Source: Leptolyngbya sp. NIES-2104 (GTDB taxonomy: Bacteria > Cyanobacteriota > Cyanobacteriia > Leptolyngbyales > Leptolyngbyaceae). From it: DNA of 64,000 bases. The notes beneath the pieces were generated by a model that did no database searches, was not told the DNA's origin, and worked only from the letters and a program-made list of their open reading frames with translations. Position 1 is the stretch's first letter, and each line of letters begins with the position of its first letter. The stretch spans positions 159,564 to 223,563 of the forward strand of contig NZ_BBWW01000002.1 in NCBI RefSeq assembly GCF_001485215.1. The letters are read 5' to 3'. This document shows positions 33,631 to 42,040 of the stretch, piece after piece. The position numbers and the translations under genes are program-made.

Positions 33631-34104
33631 ATGAACATTGTCAAAGTCACTCAAATTGAGTTTGAGGAATGGCTTCGCTTAGCCTTAGAACTTTGGACAG
33701 ACTACTCTGCTGAAGAAATGCGGACGAGTCTAACTGAAATTCTCCACTCTCCCCGTCAGTTCGGTTGTCTAGTCAAAACTGAGACAGGAAACGCCATTGC
33801 ATTCATGAATCTTTCGCTGCGGTCTGACTATGTTCCCGGTGCGACTCAAAGCCCTGTTGCGTTTGTCGAAGGAATTTATGTTCAACCTCAGTATCAGCAG
33901 CAAGGAATTGGTAAAGCGCTGATTCAGTACGCAGAACAATGGGCACGATCTCAGGGTTGTACCGAGTTAGCTTCCGATGCTTTACTAGAGAACACAGCGA
34001 GTCATGCGTTTCACCGTCAGATCGGCTTTCAAGAAGTGGAACGCCTGGTTGCCTTTATCAAACCCATTGCATCTATGAATGAAGCTGAATATGCGCCTAA
34101 TTAG
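33631..34104 (+). CDS. AAC(6')-like aminoglycoside N-acetyltransferase
   Basis: A 157-residue GNAT protein. The start at 33631 matches the family (MNIVKVTQIEFEEWLRLALELW). It shows YVPGATQSPVAFVEGIYV, the acetyl-CoA loop QQQGIGKALIQYAEQWA, and the CTELASDALLENTASHAFHR and IGFQEVER stretches characteristic of AAC(6')-type acetyltransferases. These transfer an acetyl group to the 6'-amino group of aminoglycosides. Whether this one confers resistance is unknown; chromosomal relatives are often poor enzymes. Confidence 0.8.
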   Translation: MNIVKVTQIEFEEWLRLALELWTDYSAEEMRTSLTEILHSPRQFGCLVKTETGNAIAFMNLSLRSDYVPGATQSPVAFVEGIYVQPQYQQQGIGKALIQYAEQWARSQGCTELASDALLENTASHAFHRQIGFQEVERLVAFIKPIASMNEAEYAPN

Positions 34105-34106
34105 CC

Positions 34107-34799
34107 TTAGTCAGCGACACCAATCGTTTTAAGCTCACCGTTTGAGAAGTAGAATATCTCTGAGCCGTAGCCCACTGCTTGATTAAACCACTTGATCGCT
34201 GACAACTTGGAAGCCGTGCGCGCTTTGTACTCATTGGGCGATCGCCAAACTTCGATCGCAGGTTGAGCAATAAACGCCTCTCGCTCTGGAGTGTTCCGCT
34301 TCAAAGGGAAATACTCACGATTCGCTGGACCTTGCTCACCACTCCGTTTCAGCAGCATTGCAACGTACACGGGTTGGCGAATACCCGCAGGCGGTCTGGG
34401 ATAATCTCGCACGATCGCGCTCTTAAAGGTTTGATTGCCTTGATTGATCGCTAGACGGAACTGTGACGTTTGTGTTTGAGGATTGACCAATAGCACAGCA
34501 TAATCCTGCTGCTGGTCTTGATTGAAGTCGGTGGAAAAGATGCTACAGGTATAGCTAATTTTAGGACGATTCGGTTGCCTCGATTGCTGCTCAAGTTTTT
34601 GAATAACTGGAATAAAGTCGTTGGGTTGGGCTAAGCGCAAATCACCAAAGGTCTTTTGCAGTGCGGCAGGCACTTCACCTCGACACTGAATATCAGGGAG
34701 ACTGGCTGAGGGAGAATTTGAGGATTGAGTGGGCGTTCGACTCAAGGCAGAACAGGCTGATAGTAAAATGAAAGCGGCTGGCGCGATCCGGCGTAACAT
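34107..34799 (-). CDS. Putative lipoprotein of unknown function
   Basis: A 230-residue exported protein with a lipobox (FILLSAC near residues 10-16), so it is probably attached to a membrane by lipid. The start at 34799 puts the signal peptide at the beginning; 34832 is an alternative. The mature domain has SYTCSIFSTDFNQDQQQDYA, a calcium-loop-like or FG-GAP-like acidic stretch. The gene ends three bases from the acetyltransferase gene on the opposite strand. The function is unknown. Confidence 0.7.
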   Translation of the reverse strand: MLRRIAPAAFILLSACSALSRTPTQSSNSPSASLPDIQCRGEVPAALQKTFGDLRLAQPNDFIPVIQKLEQQSRQPNRPKISYTCSIFSTDFNQDQQQDYAVLLVNPQTQTSQFRLAINQGNQTFKSAIVRDYPRPPAGIRQPVYVAMLLKRSGEQGPANREYFPLKRNTPEREAFIAQPAIEVWRSPNEYKARTASKLSAIKWFNQAVGYGSEIFYFSNGELKTIGVAD

Positions 34800-35037
34800 G
34801 GAACACCTCTCAAAGGCTAAAGTCAGATTCACTATTTAGCAACGACTTAGAGAATTCAACTCGGTTGTAAAAGGTTCGGACGTAAACAGATTGCTGAAGT
34901 TTCTTTCTGTATATCCACATTGGCTAAGATTCGCAATTGCTGCCGCTTACTCAGTAAAATCAATGCCCATACTAAAAAGAAAGCGATCGCATGAACATCT
35001 TGGCAATTTGGAATTGAGGACTAATCTTCTACTAACG

Positions 35038-35520
35038 CTATTTACCGAGCGCGATCGTAAACAATAAAGTTGCAATCAGTGAAGCGATCGTTCGCACATG
35101 GTTCCAGAGCGTCCAGTTCGTTAGATATTTAGACCATAGCGTTGCACCTTCAGGACTACCTGGTTTGACACTTGCCAACGCATCGTTCAACGGTACATTG
35201 AATGCGATCGTGACTCCAATCACACCAATTAGATAGAACAAACTGCCGATGAGCAAATAAGCAGAATGAGGCTGACCCCACTTTAACGCTGTCAAGATTG
35301 CTAGAAAAAAACAAACCACAGCCGTTCCAAACAGTGCCAGCATAAACAACGGATTAATCGCTGTGATATTAATCGATTGCATGGCAGCAATCCCCTGCAC
35401 AGGTTCGATTCGCGCCAGTGCAGGCATCACCAAAGTCGAGAAGGCAAAGAAAACGCCAGCGACTAGCCCACTACCGATCGCGGCGATTAACGTTAGGGTT
35501 ACGAGATTGTTATTAAACAT
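35038..35520 (-). CDS. DUF1772 (anthrone oxygenase-like) membrane protein
   Basis: A 160-residue protein with four membrane segments. It has the DUF1772 pattern SGLVAGVFFAFSTLVMPAL near the start and AFNVPLNDAL plus WTLWNHVRTIASL near the end. GGGGAGA lies just before the ATG at 35520. It is read from the same strand as the ECF sigma factor and starts two bases after that gene ends, so it belongs to the same transcript. Confidence 0.85.
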   Translation of the reverse strand: MFNNNLVTLTLIAAIGSGLVAGVFFAFSTLVMPALARIEPVQGIAAMQSINITAINPLFMLALFGTAVVCFFLAILTALKWGQPHSAYLLIGSLFYLIGVIGVTIAFNVPLNDALASVKPGSPEGATLWSKYLTNWTLWNHVRTIASLIATLLFTIALGK

Positions 35521-35522
35521 GA

Positions 35523-36872
35523 TTAATCTCCCCATACTTCGTTGTGATGGTCTGGTGTGCGAATCGCTGTGAGGCTAGCATCTGTACTAATCATAGTTCC
35601 TCGAACTTCACGCAGCCGACGCTCTAGGAAGCGGCGTTCACTCTCATTTGTCACGAGCGCCAGCGCACGGGTATAACTCTGGGCGGCAGCTTCAAAGTTT
35701 CCGATTCGTCGCGACAGATCGGCGCGGGCAGCATGGAACAGGTGATAGCTGTCGAGTTCGGGGGCAAGTCGATCCAGGAGAGTGTTCGCGACTTCAGATC
35801 CCTCAACCATCGCGGGAGCTTCGCTGTTGCTGAAGGCAATCGCAACTGCTCGATTCAAAGATACGATCGGAGATGGATGTAAGCGTTCCATCATCGTGTA
35901 AAGCTGAACAATTTGCGCCCAGTCGGTGTCTTCTGATCGTGCGACTTGGCAATGCAGGGCAGCGATCGCAGCCTGTAAAGCAAAAGCTCCCGTTCCACCC
36001 CGCAATGCTTCTTCAACCAACGGCAATGCCTCAGCAATTTGTGCCTGATTCCATCGGCGACGATCCTGATTTTCAAGCAATACCAAATCGCCCTGCTCAT
36101 CAAGACGGGCATTGCGTCGCGAGTCGTGCAATAACATCAGTGCCAAGAGTGCGGTCACTTCTGACGGCGGTTGCGGGGACAGTAATGTTCTCACTAATCG
36201 ACTGAGCCGGATCGCTTCTGCACACAAATCGGCTCTGATCAGTATCTCGCCATGGGTTGCCGCATAGCCCTCGTTAAAAATCAAATAAATCACCGTTAGC
36301 ACCGCATCAATCCGGGCTTGCAAATCGCTCATCTCTGGCACTTTGTAGGGAATGCCTGCATCCCGAATCTTGCGCTTAGCCCGCACGAGTCGTTGCGCCA
36401 TCGTCGGCGGGGGTACGAGAAAGGCACGGGCAATTTCGTCGGTTTCAAGTCCGCCCAGCATTCGGAGTGTGAGAGCCACCTGAGTCTCGATCGCTAGTGC
36501 CGGGTGACAGCAAGTGAACATCAGCCGTAAGCGATCGTCTGGAATTTCATCGTCATCATACTTTGGCTCCTCACTCGCCGGAATTAATCCTGATGCGGCA
36601 TACCATTCCAGTTTTTCGCTTAGCCGTGATCGTCGTCTGAGGCGATCGATCGCTTTATATCTCGCAGTCCGAATCATCCAGGCACGGGGAAGCGTTGGAA
36701 TCCCTTCGGACTGCCATTGATTTACCGCTGCCGCAAACGCTTCCTGGGCTGCCTCTTCCGCAATGTCAAAATCTCCGACCAGCCGAATCAGGATTGCAAC
36801 AATTCGCCCCCATTCAGATCGATAAACGGCTGAGATCGCCTGACTGACCTCTGATTGTGGAGTTAGAGCCAT
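35523..36872 (-). CDS. ECF42-type sigma factor with C-terminal TPR-like domain
   Basis: A 449-residue RNA polymerase sigma factor. The sigma-2 part has [19 protein letters not shown] and [21 protein letters not shown]. The sigma-4 part has [20 protein letters not shown] and [17 protein letters not shown]. The long helical C-terminal half (from [15 protein letters not shown]) resembles the TPR-like extension of the ECF42 group. ECF42 factors are typically encoded next to DGPF/YCII proteins, exactly the case here: the divergent gene at 37038 is one. Two ECF42-like promoters lie in between. Confidence 0.9.
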   Translation of the reverse strand: MALTPQSEVSQAISAVYRSEWGRIVAILIRLVGDFDIAEEAAQEAFAAAVNQWQSEGIPTLPRAWMIRTARYKAIDRLRRRSRLSEKLEWYAASGLIPASEEPKYDDDEIPDDRLRLMFTCCHPALAIETQVALTLRMLGGLETDEIARAFLVPPPTMAQRLVRAKRKIRDAGIPYKVPEMSDLQARIDAVLTVIYLIFNEGYAATHGEILIRADLCAEAIRLSRLVRTLLSPQPPSEVTALLALMLLHDSRRNARLDEQGDLVLLENQDRRRWNQAQIAEALPLVEEALRGGTGAFALQAAIAALHCQVARSEDTDWAQIVQLYTMMERLHPSPIVSLNRAVAIAFSNSEAPAMVEGSEVANTLLDRLAPELDSYHLFHAARADLSRRIGNFEAAAQSYTRALALVTNESERRFLERRLREVRGTMISTDASLTAIRTPDHHNEVWGD

Positions 36873-36899
36873 ACCAAACCTCAGAAATTTTGAGCAATA

Positions 36900-36926
36900 T
36901 GTCGATTTGAGTCATTCCCATTCGAC
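36900..36926 (+). promoter_or_regulatory. ECF42-type promoter, upstream copy
   Basis: TGTCGA at 36900-36905 and CGAC at 36923-36926, separated by 17 bases. These fit the ECF42 consensus as I recall it (TGTCGA at -35, CGA with C or T at -10). It lies in the first copy of a ~46-base direct repeat and points towards the DGPF operon. Confidence 0.6.
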
Positions 36927-36986
36927 TGACTTACAACCATGAGAGGGCATCACGATCGTACTCAATCCAAAAATTTTTGAGCAACC

Positions 36987-37013
36987 TGTCGATCTGAGCC
37001 ACTGCCGTTCGAC
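36987..37013 (+). promoter_or_regulatory. ECF42-type promoter, downstream copy
   Basis: TGTCGA at 36987-36992 and CGAC at 37010-37013, again 17 bases apart, within the second copy of the direct repeat (36971-37017). The predicted transcription start would be near 37020, giving a leader of ~18 bases before the ATG at 37038. Confidence 0.65.
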
Positions 37014-37037
37014 TCACTGATAAAAGGAGGCAAGCGA

Positions 37038-37391
37038 ATGAAATATGTGCTGCTGATTTACCTGGAAGAAAATGCCCTCAATGACACCGAGCGAGAACAA
37101 TGCTATGCCGACTCCGCCCAACTCGCACAGCAACTGAACTCGAACGGGCAGTATCTCGCCACTGCTCCACTTCATCCTGTCGCAACGGCAACCAGTGTCC
37201 GGGTGCGTGAAGGGAAATCCTTCGTGACCGATGGACCATTTGCAGAAACCCGCGAACAATTGGGTGGATTTTTCTTGATCGAGGCTGCGGATTTGGATGA
37301 AGCGATTGCGATCGCCGCTCAAATCCCAGGCGCAAAAGTCGGCACGGTCGAAATCCGTCCTGTCATTGAAGTTGTGGGACTACCCGCATAG
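37038..37391 (+). CDS. DGPF/YCII-related protein
   Basis: A 117-residue YCII-fold protein: MKYVLLIYLEENA, then the DGPFAETREQLGGFFLIEA signature and the helical AIAIAAQIPGAKVGTVEIRP. DGPF proteins are the standard neighbours of ECF42 sigma factors and are usually induced by them; their chemistry is unknown. An AAAGGAGG ribosome-binding site lies just upstream. It is the first gene of a four-gene operon. Confidence 0.9.
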   Translation: MKYVLLIYLEENALNDTEREQCYADSAQLAQQLNSNGQYLATAPLHPVATATSVRVREGKSFVTDGPFAETREQLGGFFLIEAADLDEAIAIAAQIPGAKVGTVEIRPVIEVVGLPA

Positions 37392-37405
37392 TAAGGAGAA
37401 CGCTC

Positions 37406-37903
37406 ATGCTAAACAATTACAACATCACGCCTTGTTTATGGTTCGACGATCAAGCCGAAGAAGCCGCTCAGTTTTATACCTCGATCTTTCGCAATTCCAA
37501 GATTGTTCACATCAGCCGATATGGAGAAGCTGGACAGGAAATTCATGGCAAACCCGCCGGAACAGTTATGACCGTAAGCTTTGAACTCGATGGGCAGCCA
37601 TTCACAGCGTTGAACGGAGGTCCGACCTTCAAATTTAACGAGGCAATTTCCTTCCAAGTCTTTTGCGAAACCCAGGAAGAAGTAGACGATTACTGGCAAA
37701 AACTCTCTGCGGGTGGCGATGAAACTGCCCAGCAATGCGGCTGGCTCAAAGACCAATATGGAGTCTCATGGCAAATTATTCCTCACATTTTGATCGAGTT
37801 GCTGAATCATCCGAATGCGGCGATCGCTCAAAACGTCACCACTGCCATGCTGCAAATGAAGAAGATCGAGATTGACGAACTCAAGCGGGTCGCTGCTGGT
37901 TAA
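37406..37903 (+). CDS. PhnB-like VOC-fold protein
   Basis: A 165-residue glyoxalase/VOC-fold protein of the PhnB/3-demethylubiquinone methyltransferase-like group: ITPCLWFDDQAEEAAQFYTSIF, GTVMTVSFELDGQPFTALNGG, then EEVDDYWQKLSAGG and CGWLKDQYGVSWQIIP. This family often accompanies DGPF and ECF genes. The function is not established. It is the second gene of the operon. Confidence 0.88.
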   Translation: MLNNYNITPCLWFDDQAEEAAQFYTSIFRNSKIVHISRYGEAGQEIHGKPAGTVMTVSFELDGQPFTALNGGPTFKFNEAISFQVFCETQEEVDDYWQKLSAGGDETAQQCGWLKDQYGVSWQIIPHILIELLNHPNAAIAQNVTTAMLQMKKIEIDELKRVAAG

Positions 37904-37958
37904 TGATCAGCGCACCCCCAGTAATCCAACTCAAAACCAATCAACAGGAGATTCCACA

Positions 37959-38429
37959 ATGAAAGTCATGGTTTTTGTCAAAGCAACCCAGGACTCCGAA
38001 GCTGGGACTATGCCAAGCGAACAGCTTTTGACCAAAATGGGGCAGTACAACGAAGCATTAGCTAAAGCAGGGATCTTGCTTGCGGGTGAGGGACTTCATC
38101 CTAGCTCAAAAGGGGTGCGAGTTCACTTCTCCGGAAGCGATCGCATTCCTCCAGAATGGCAGGACAAAATCATGCACGTTTGCCTCGATTTGGGAGAGCG
38201 ACTCTTGATGGGATCAGACTGTCCGCCAGGATATTTTGAAGCTCCCCAGGGCTTCTACGCGCAGATCAGCATCGAAGACCCTACTGAGGCAGAACGAATT
38301 TTTCAGGCTTTAGCCGAAAACGGAACGGTCAAGATGCCCTTTGAGCAAACCTTCTGGGCATTTCGATTCGGAATGCTAGTCGATCAATTTGGCACACCCT
38401 GGATGGTCAACTGCGAGAAAGCGACTTGA
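37959..38429 (+). CDS. YCII-related protein
   Basis: A 156-residue YCII-like protein: MKVMVFVKATQDSEAGTMPS, then ALAKAGILLAGEGLHPSSKG, which is typical of the DGPF/YCII relatives. The C-terminal part is less usual. It has AGGAG eight bases before the ATG at 37959; a longer upstream frame is not needed. Third gene of the ECF42-linked operon. Confidence 0.82.
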   Translation: MKVMVFVKATQDSEAGTMPSEQLLTKMGQYNEALAKAGILLAGEGLHPSSKGVRVHFSGSDRIPPEWQDKIMHVCLDLGERLLMGSDCPPGYFEAPQGFYAQISIEDPTEAERIFQALAENGTVKMPFEQTFWAFRFGMLVDQFGTPWMVNCEKAT

Positions 38430-38490
38430 TGCTTTAGTTTACGAGCCTTCAAGCGAATCACAATTCACAACGATTAAAGGAGCAAAAACA

Positions 38491-39006
38491 ATGGAAACCA
38501 CGCAAAAACAACCGGAATCAACCCCGCATTCTGAACCCCAAAGAGAACATCAGTGGCTGCAAAAACTTGTTGGAGAGTGGAGCTATGAAACTGAAGTCAC
38601 AATGGGAGCCGACCAACCGCCCGAAAAATCAACGGGAACCGAAACTGTGCGTTCTCTGAGCGGACTTTGGATACTCGCTGAAGGTCAGGGCGAGATGCCG
38701 GGTTGTGGTCTCGCAACGACGCTCATGACGATCGGCTATGACCCGCAGCAGCAGAAGTATGTGGGAACCTGGGTTGGGTCGATGATGACCTATCTCTGGC
38801 GATATGAGGGGGAACTGGATGCGGGGGAAACGACGCTCACGCTCTATTCTGATGGACCTGCCATGACGGGCGATGGGAAGCTAGCAAAATACAAAGACGC
38901 GATCGAGTTCAAAAATGACAATCACCGGGTCATGATCTCACATGTGTTAGGGGATGACGGGCAGTGGCAGCACTTCATGACTGCGAACTATCGGCGAAAG
39001 CAATAA
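38491..39006 (+). CDS. DUF1579 protein
   Basis: A 171-residue DUF1579 protein: HQWLQKLVGEWSYETEVTMG, SLSGLWILAEGQGEMPG, MTIGYDPQQQKYVGTWVGS. DUF1579 members are lipocalin-like beta barrels of unknown role. An AAAGGAG sits just upstream. It is the last gene of the operon and is followed by a hairpin. Confidence 0.88.
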   Translation: METTQKQPESTPHSEPQREHQWLQKLVGEWSYETEVTMGADQPPEKSTGTETVRSLSGLWILAEGQGEMPGCGLATTLMTIGYDPQQQKYVGTWVGSMMTYLWRYEGELDAGETTLTLYSDGPAMTGDGKLAKYKDAIEFKNDNHRVMISHVLGDDGQWQHFMTANYRRKQ

Positions 39007-39072
39007 GCTAGACTTGCCAGGGTAGAACTGAAGCATAGTTGCAAATCCCGGAAACGATAATCGCTAGTAGCA

Positions 39073-39110
39073 ATTCTGGTGAAGCTCAAATCTTTGGACT
39101 TCACCAGAAT
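39073..39110 (+). terminator. Hairpin between convergent genes
   Basis: A perfect 12-bp inverted repeat (ATTCTGGTGAAG at 39073-39084 and its complement at 39099-39110) with a 14-base loop, placed between the end of the ECF42-linked operon and the end of the convergent gene at 39134. The T-run is weak, so it may act as a bidirectional terminator or only protect RNA ends. Confidence 0.5.
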
Positions 39111-39133
39111 GATTTGATAGTAAAAGCTTAACC

Positions 39134-39388
39134 CTAAACAGCAAAGTAGTCCCTATCCAGTTGCATGACTGTCCGAAGTGCCTGAAAACTATCTTGCATC
39201 GAAACTGTTTCTGGGATTAAATCCACAGGCAGATGAGTTTTTTCAATCAGCCAATTGACGACAACTCCTTTTGCCACTCGACGAGAGGCATCATCAAGTT
39301 GAGTCTGAGTTGTTTGTTCGGCATGAGCAATCAGCCGATTCACAGTTTGCCAAGCGGTAATGCGATACTGAATATAGAGTGCAGCCAT
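39134..39388 (-). CDS. Small plasmid protein, paralogue of the one at 50057
   Basis: An 84-residue protein: MAALYIQYRITAWQTVNRLI, then DDASRRVAKGVVVNWLIEKT and LPVDLIPETVSMQDSFQAL. It is more than half identical to the protein at 50057-50329. The two also share a ~29-base leader upstream of their start codons. It has no recognised family. The conservation of coding and leader sequence argues for a real, duplicated gene. Confidence 0.75.
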   Translation of the reverse strand: MAALYIQYRITAWQTVNRLIAHAEQTTQTQLDDASRRVAKGVVVNWLIEKTHLPVDLIPETVSMQDSFQALRTVMQLDRDYFAV

Positions 39389-39404
39389 GATCAACGGCAT
39401 CCTC

Positions 39405-39433
39405 GAAAACATCATCGTTTTCGTGCTAACGAG
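39405..39433 (-). promoter_or_regulatory. Conserved leader element with CGTTAGCACG, copy 1
   Basis: The reverse strand reads CTCGTTAGCACGAAAACGATG and continues with ATGTTTTC, 17-45 bases before the start of the small gene at 39388. Almost the same sequence precedes the paralogue at 50329, and its core CGTTAGCACG also precedes the gene at 49410. It could be a promoter, operator or RNA leader element. Confidence 0.5.
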
Positions 39434-39490
39434 CCTTCAAGATTGAGCGCAGATCTGGCACAATGAGGCTGAGTTGGGGGGATCAGAACC

Positions 39491-39736
39491 ATGCCAGAAA
39501 TTAGAGATTTTGGAGTCAGCATCGAGGAATATTTGGAAGGATTGGAAGCAGGGATCGATGTTTTGGAACTCAAGCGATTAGAAGCATCCGGGATTCCGAC
39601 ATCGATGGCACTTGAAGTCATGACCATTGCCGATCGCGTTCAAGCTGGAACTGCCACGCCGGAAGAGATTGTCAGAGGACTTCAAATTTTGACTCCTTCG
39701 ATGCGGCGACAACTCATTGAGGAAGAGAATTTATAG
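39491..39736 (+). CDS. Small acidic hypothetical protein
   Basis: An 81-residue acidic helical protein (YLEGLEAGIDVLELKRLEASG, then ATPEEIVRGLQILTPSMRRQ). No family recognised. It overlaps the end of the HEPN gene on the opposite strand by six bases. The ATG follows GGGGGATCAGAACC. It could be a small regulator or an antitoxin-like protein; there is no direct evidence. Confidence 0.6.
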   Translation: MPEIRDFGVSIEEYLEGLEAGIDVLELKRLEASGIPTSMALEVMTIADRVQAGTATPEEIVRGLQILTPSMRRQLIEEENL

Positions 39737-40102
39737 ATCGCTTTCAGCCAGCCTGATAAATGCTCCAGCACGATCAATTTGTGTGGTCGCTTCAACGATC
39801 GTTACTTGAACACTCGCATCATAGTCAGCGCGAGTTCGAGACTGTTGAGCTTGAATCAGGTAGCGATGAAACTCAGCTGGAATTCGTCCTGTACTCGCAA
39901 AAATTTCACCAAACTTGCTGATCACGACTGAGTGTTTCGAGAAGTTCAAATTTTCGCCCATAAGAAAGGCTTCGGCAACATAGAACATGGTGTAGTAAGC
40001 ACGAGAAACTGCAACCGAGTAAATTGCCGCTTCCGATAGAATCCGAGCAGCAAGCAGACTTTCGCGAGCTTTAGCAAGCAATTGCTCTTGTTCTAAATTC
40101 AA
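39731..40102 (-). CDS. HEPN-domain protein of a HEPN/MNT pair
   Basis: A 123-residue HEPN protein: AKARESLLAARILSEAAIYSVAVSRA, then YYTMFYVAEAFL and KHSVVISKFGEIF. The start codon is TTG, overlapping the stop of the MNT gene as TTGA. HEPN and MNT genes form toxin-antitoxin systems in which the nucleotidyltransferase AMPylates and silences the HEPN toxin. Instead of the strict RxxxxH nuclease motif, the visible candidate is R-T-R-A-D-Y-D, so the active site may be of the non-canonical type. Confidence 0.85.
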   Translation of the reverse strand: MNLEQEQLLAKARESLLAARILSEAAIYSVAVSRAYYTMFYVAEAFLMGENLNFSKHSVVISKFGEIFASTGRIPAEFHRYLIQAQQSRTRADYDASVQVTIVEATTQIDRAGAFIRLAESDL

Positions 40103-40422
40103 ACTTGTACCCCCTCATGCTCAATATTCCGCAGAAGAGCTGTGTCTGAAGTGCAGAATTGCTGATCGGAAATAAAAACAGGTGTGATCACAACAGAATG
40201 TTCGAGACAGAGCGTTGCGATCGCTTCCGCTGTCCGCTGATTTTCTGCCCAAGCATCGACCGGGGACTGCAATATAACGAGAACATCGATATCAGAATCC
40301 GGTTGCGCGTCTTGTCGGGCTTGAGAACCAAAAAGAATCAGCATTTGTAAGCGATCGCCGTAGATCTGGGTCAGCGATCGTCGCAATTGTTGAAGAATTG
40401 TATCAAGATGAGGGTGCGTCAT
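40099..40422 (-). CDS. MNT nucleotidyltransferase of a HEPN/MNT pair
   Basis: A 107-residue minimal nucleotidyltransferase: LILFGSQARQDAQPDSDIDVLVIL carries the GSxxR and D-x-D metal-binding residues. The gene lies directly upstream of the HEPN gene. MntA-type proteins transfer AMP to their HEPN partner. The unit probably serves as an addiction or defence module. Confidence 0.88.
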   Translation of the reverse strand: MTHPHLDTILQQLRRSLTQIYGDRLQMLILFGSQARQDAQPDSDIDVLVILQSPVDAWAENQRTAEAIATLCLEHSVVITPVFISDQQFCTSDTALLRNIEHEGVQV

Positions 40423-40512
40423 CGTTCTCTCGCCTAAGATTCACGGGATTCAGAAATCGCATCAGGTCAAATGCGCCATCGAACCACTCCAACCCTAACT
40501 TATGTCCAGGAT

Positions 40513-41202
40513 TTACAAGTTCCTGTCCAAATCTTGATTTCCCTCAGCTTCCAGCTGTTCAAAGTTCGGATACGCCAAGATCGGTGCTTCGAGCGTAGCG
40601 CTGGACGGGTCGATCGTGTCTTTAATTGCGCCCATCGTCGTTGCCATGAAAATATTCTCAGCACTCAGGGCAGCCATTAAGGTAGCAATATTTCGAGTCT
40701 TCCAGTAGTTGCCTTCATCGTCTACCTCGCAGCAAACCCCCAGTTTTTGCGCTTCGTCCAGGATTTTAACAATGGCTAAATGACAGCGCAGAAAATTCTC
40801 TTGCCCGCCGTACTGAGGGTTACTCGCATACTGCGTCTTGCAAAATCCAGTCCAGATCCAATCGTTGGTTTCCCCAATCTCGCTGTGTGTTGCTAACCCA
40901 AATGCAGCCGTTTCAGAGCCTTGTCCTGGCAGTGTATCGAAGGCAATCAGGTAAGTCGAACTTCGCCAAGACATTCCATTCATCGCAATCTCAACGGGCT
41001 TAATACCGCGCAGTTTCAAGAATACATACGGGTCATCGAGATCTTCCATATCAAAATGGCAAGCTTCCCCTTGCAGTTCGACCCATTCATCGACCTGAGC
41101 AAAGGAGAGATCGAGTGCCAAATCTCGCAATGCTGTGACGATCGCACGAGCCTGCTCAACGGTTGCCGTGATGCTAAATTCGTAAGAAATGTTAAGCCCC
41201 AT
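40513..41202 (-). CDS. Hypothetical cytoplasmic protein
   Basis: A 229-residue protein with no signal peptide or membrane segment, moderately acidic. It has YEFSITATVEQARAIVTALRDLALD near the start and CCEVDDEGNYWKTRNIATL near the end. I do not recognise it. It resembles in style the small plasmid proteins around 49-51 kb. Between it and the serine hydrolase at 41454 lie ~250 non-coding bases without visible structure. Confidence 0.7.
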   Translation of the reverse strand: MGLNISYEFSITATVEQARAIVTALRDLALDLSFAQVDEWVELQGEACHFDMEDLDDPYVFLKLRGIKPVEIAMNGMSWRSSTYLIAFDTLPGQGSETAAFGLATHSEIGETNDWIWTGFCKTQYASNPQYGGQENFLRCHLAIVKILDEAQKLGVCCEVDDEGNYWKTRNIATLMAALSAENIFMATTMGAIKDTIDPSSATLEAPILAYPNFEQLEAEGNQDLDRNL

Positions 41203-42040
41203 CTTCAGATATCAATTCTTTTTATTCAGATTATCCACTAAACCCTAGCTCAGTACATGAGTTACGACATGATTAATCGTTGACCGATACACTCATCAGC
41301 GATCGACCACATTGTAGATAAACTGAGGGAATTGCTGGTTCATAGTTTCCTCCCGATAAAGTACCTTGCGTACAGTTCAAGTTGTTGCACCTACATTACA
41401 GTGAGCCTTGAATCATTTGACTATAGTAAAAAGAATTAGTAAGCCTTGAGATCATGAATCAAACGCTTCACAACCGGCTGAAAGCTGCTCTTGAAACTTC
41501 TCTCGATCAAACTTTTGGAGCTGTGGTTGCTGTGCGGATCAATGGTAAACGACTAATTGAGACAGGCATAGGCTACCAAGACCTGAACCGTGAGATCTCA
41601 ATGCCCACTGACGCAACCTTTTACATCTACAGCGTCACCAAGAGTCTTTTAGCGACTGCAATACTTCACCTCGTTCGCAAGGAAATTCTCAATCTTGATG
41701 CTCCCGCGCAGTATTACCTGCCTGAGCTTTCGTTAGATCCGACAATCACGATCCGCCATCTACTCAGTCATACAAGTGGACTCTCAGACTATGGTGAAAT
41801 GCCCTCTTACTTTAATGCTGTCAAAACAATGCCTTCAATTCCGTGGTCGAGAGAAACATTCCTTGACATTACTCTCGCTCAACGCCTGCGCTTCACGCCA
41901 GGAACAGACTGGGCGTATTCCAATCCTGGTTATCTCGTCCTTAGATATATTCTCGAACGAGTAACTCACCTCTCTCTCCAACAACTTTTACATCAAGTGA
42001 TTTTCGCTCCCCTTGCTCTACAAAAAACTTTTGTGCCTAA

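Noticed and set aside
34833-35037. Possible short membrane peptide on the reverse strand (FFLVWALILLSKRQQ)
   Set aside because: No start codon in frame before the hydrophobic stretch and no ribosome-binding site; left as non-coding or a weak remnant.
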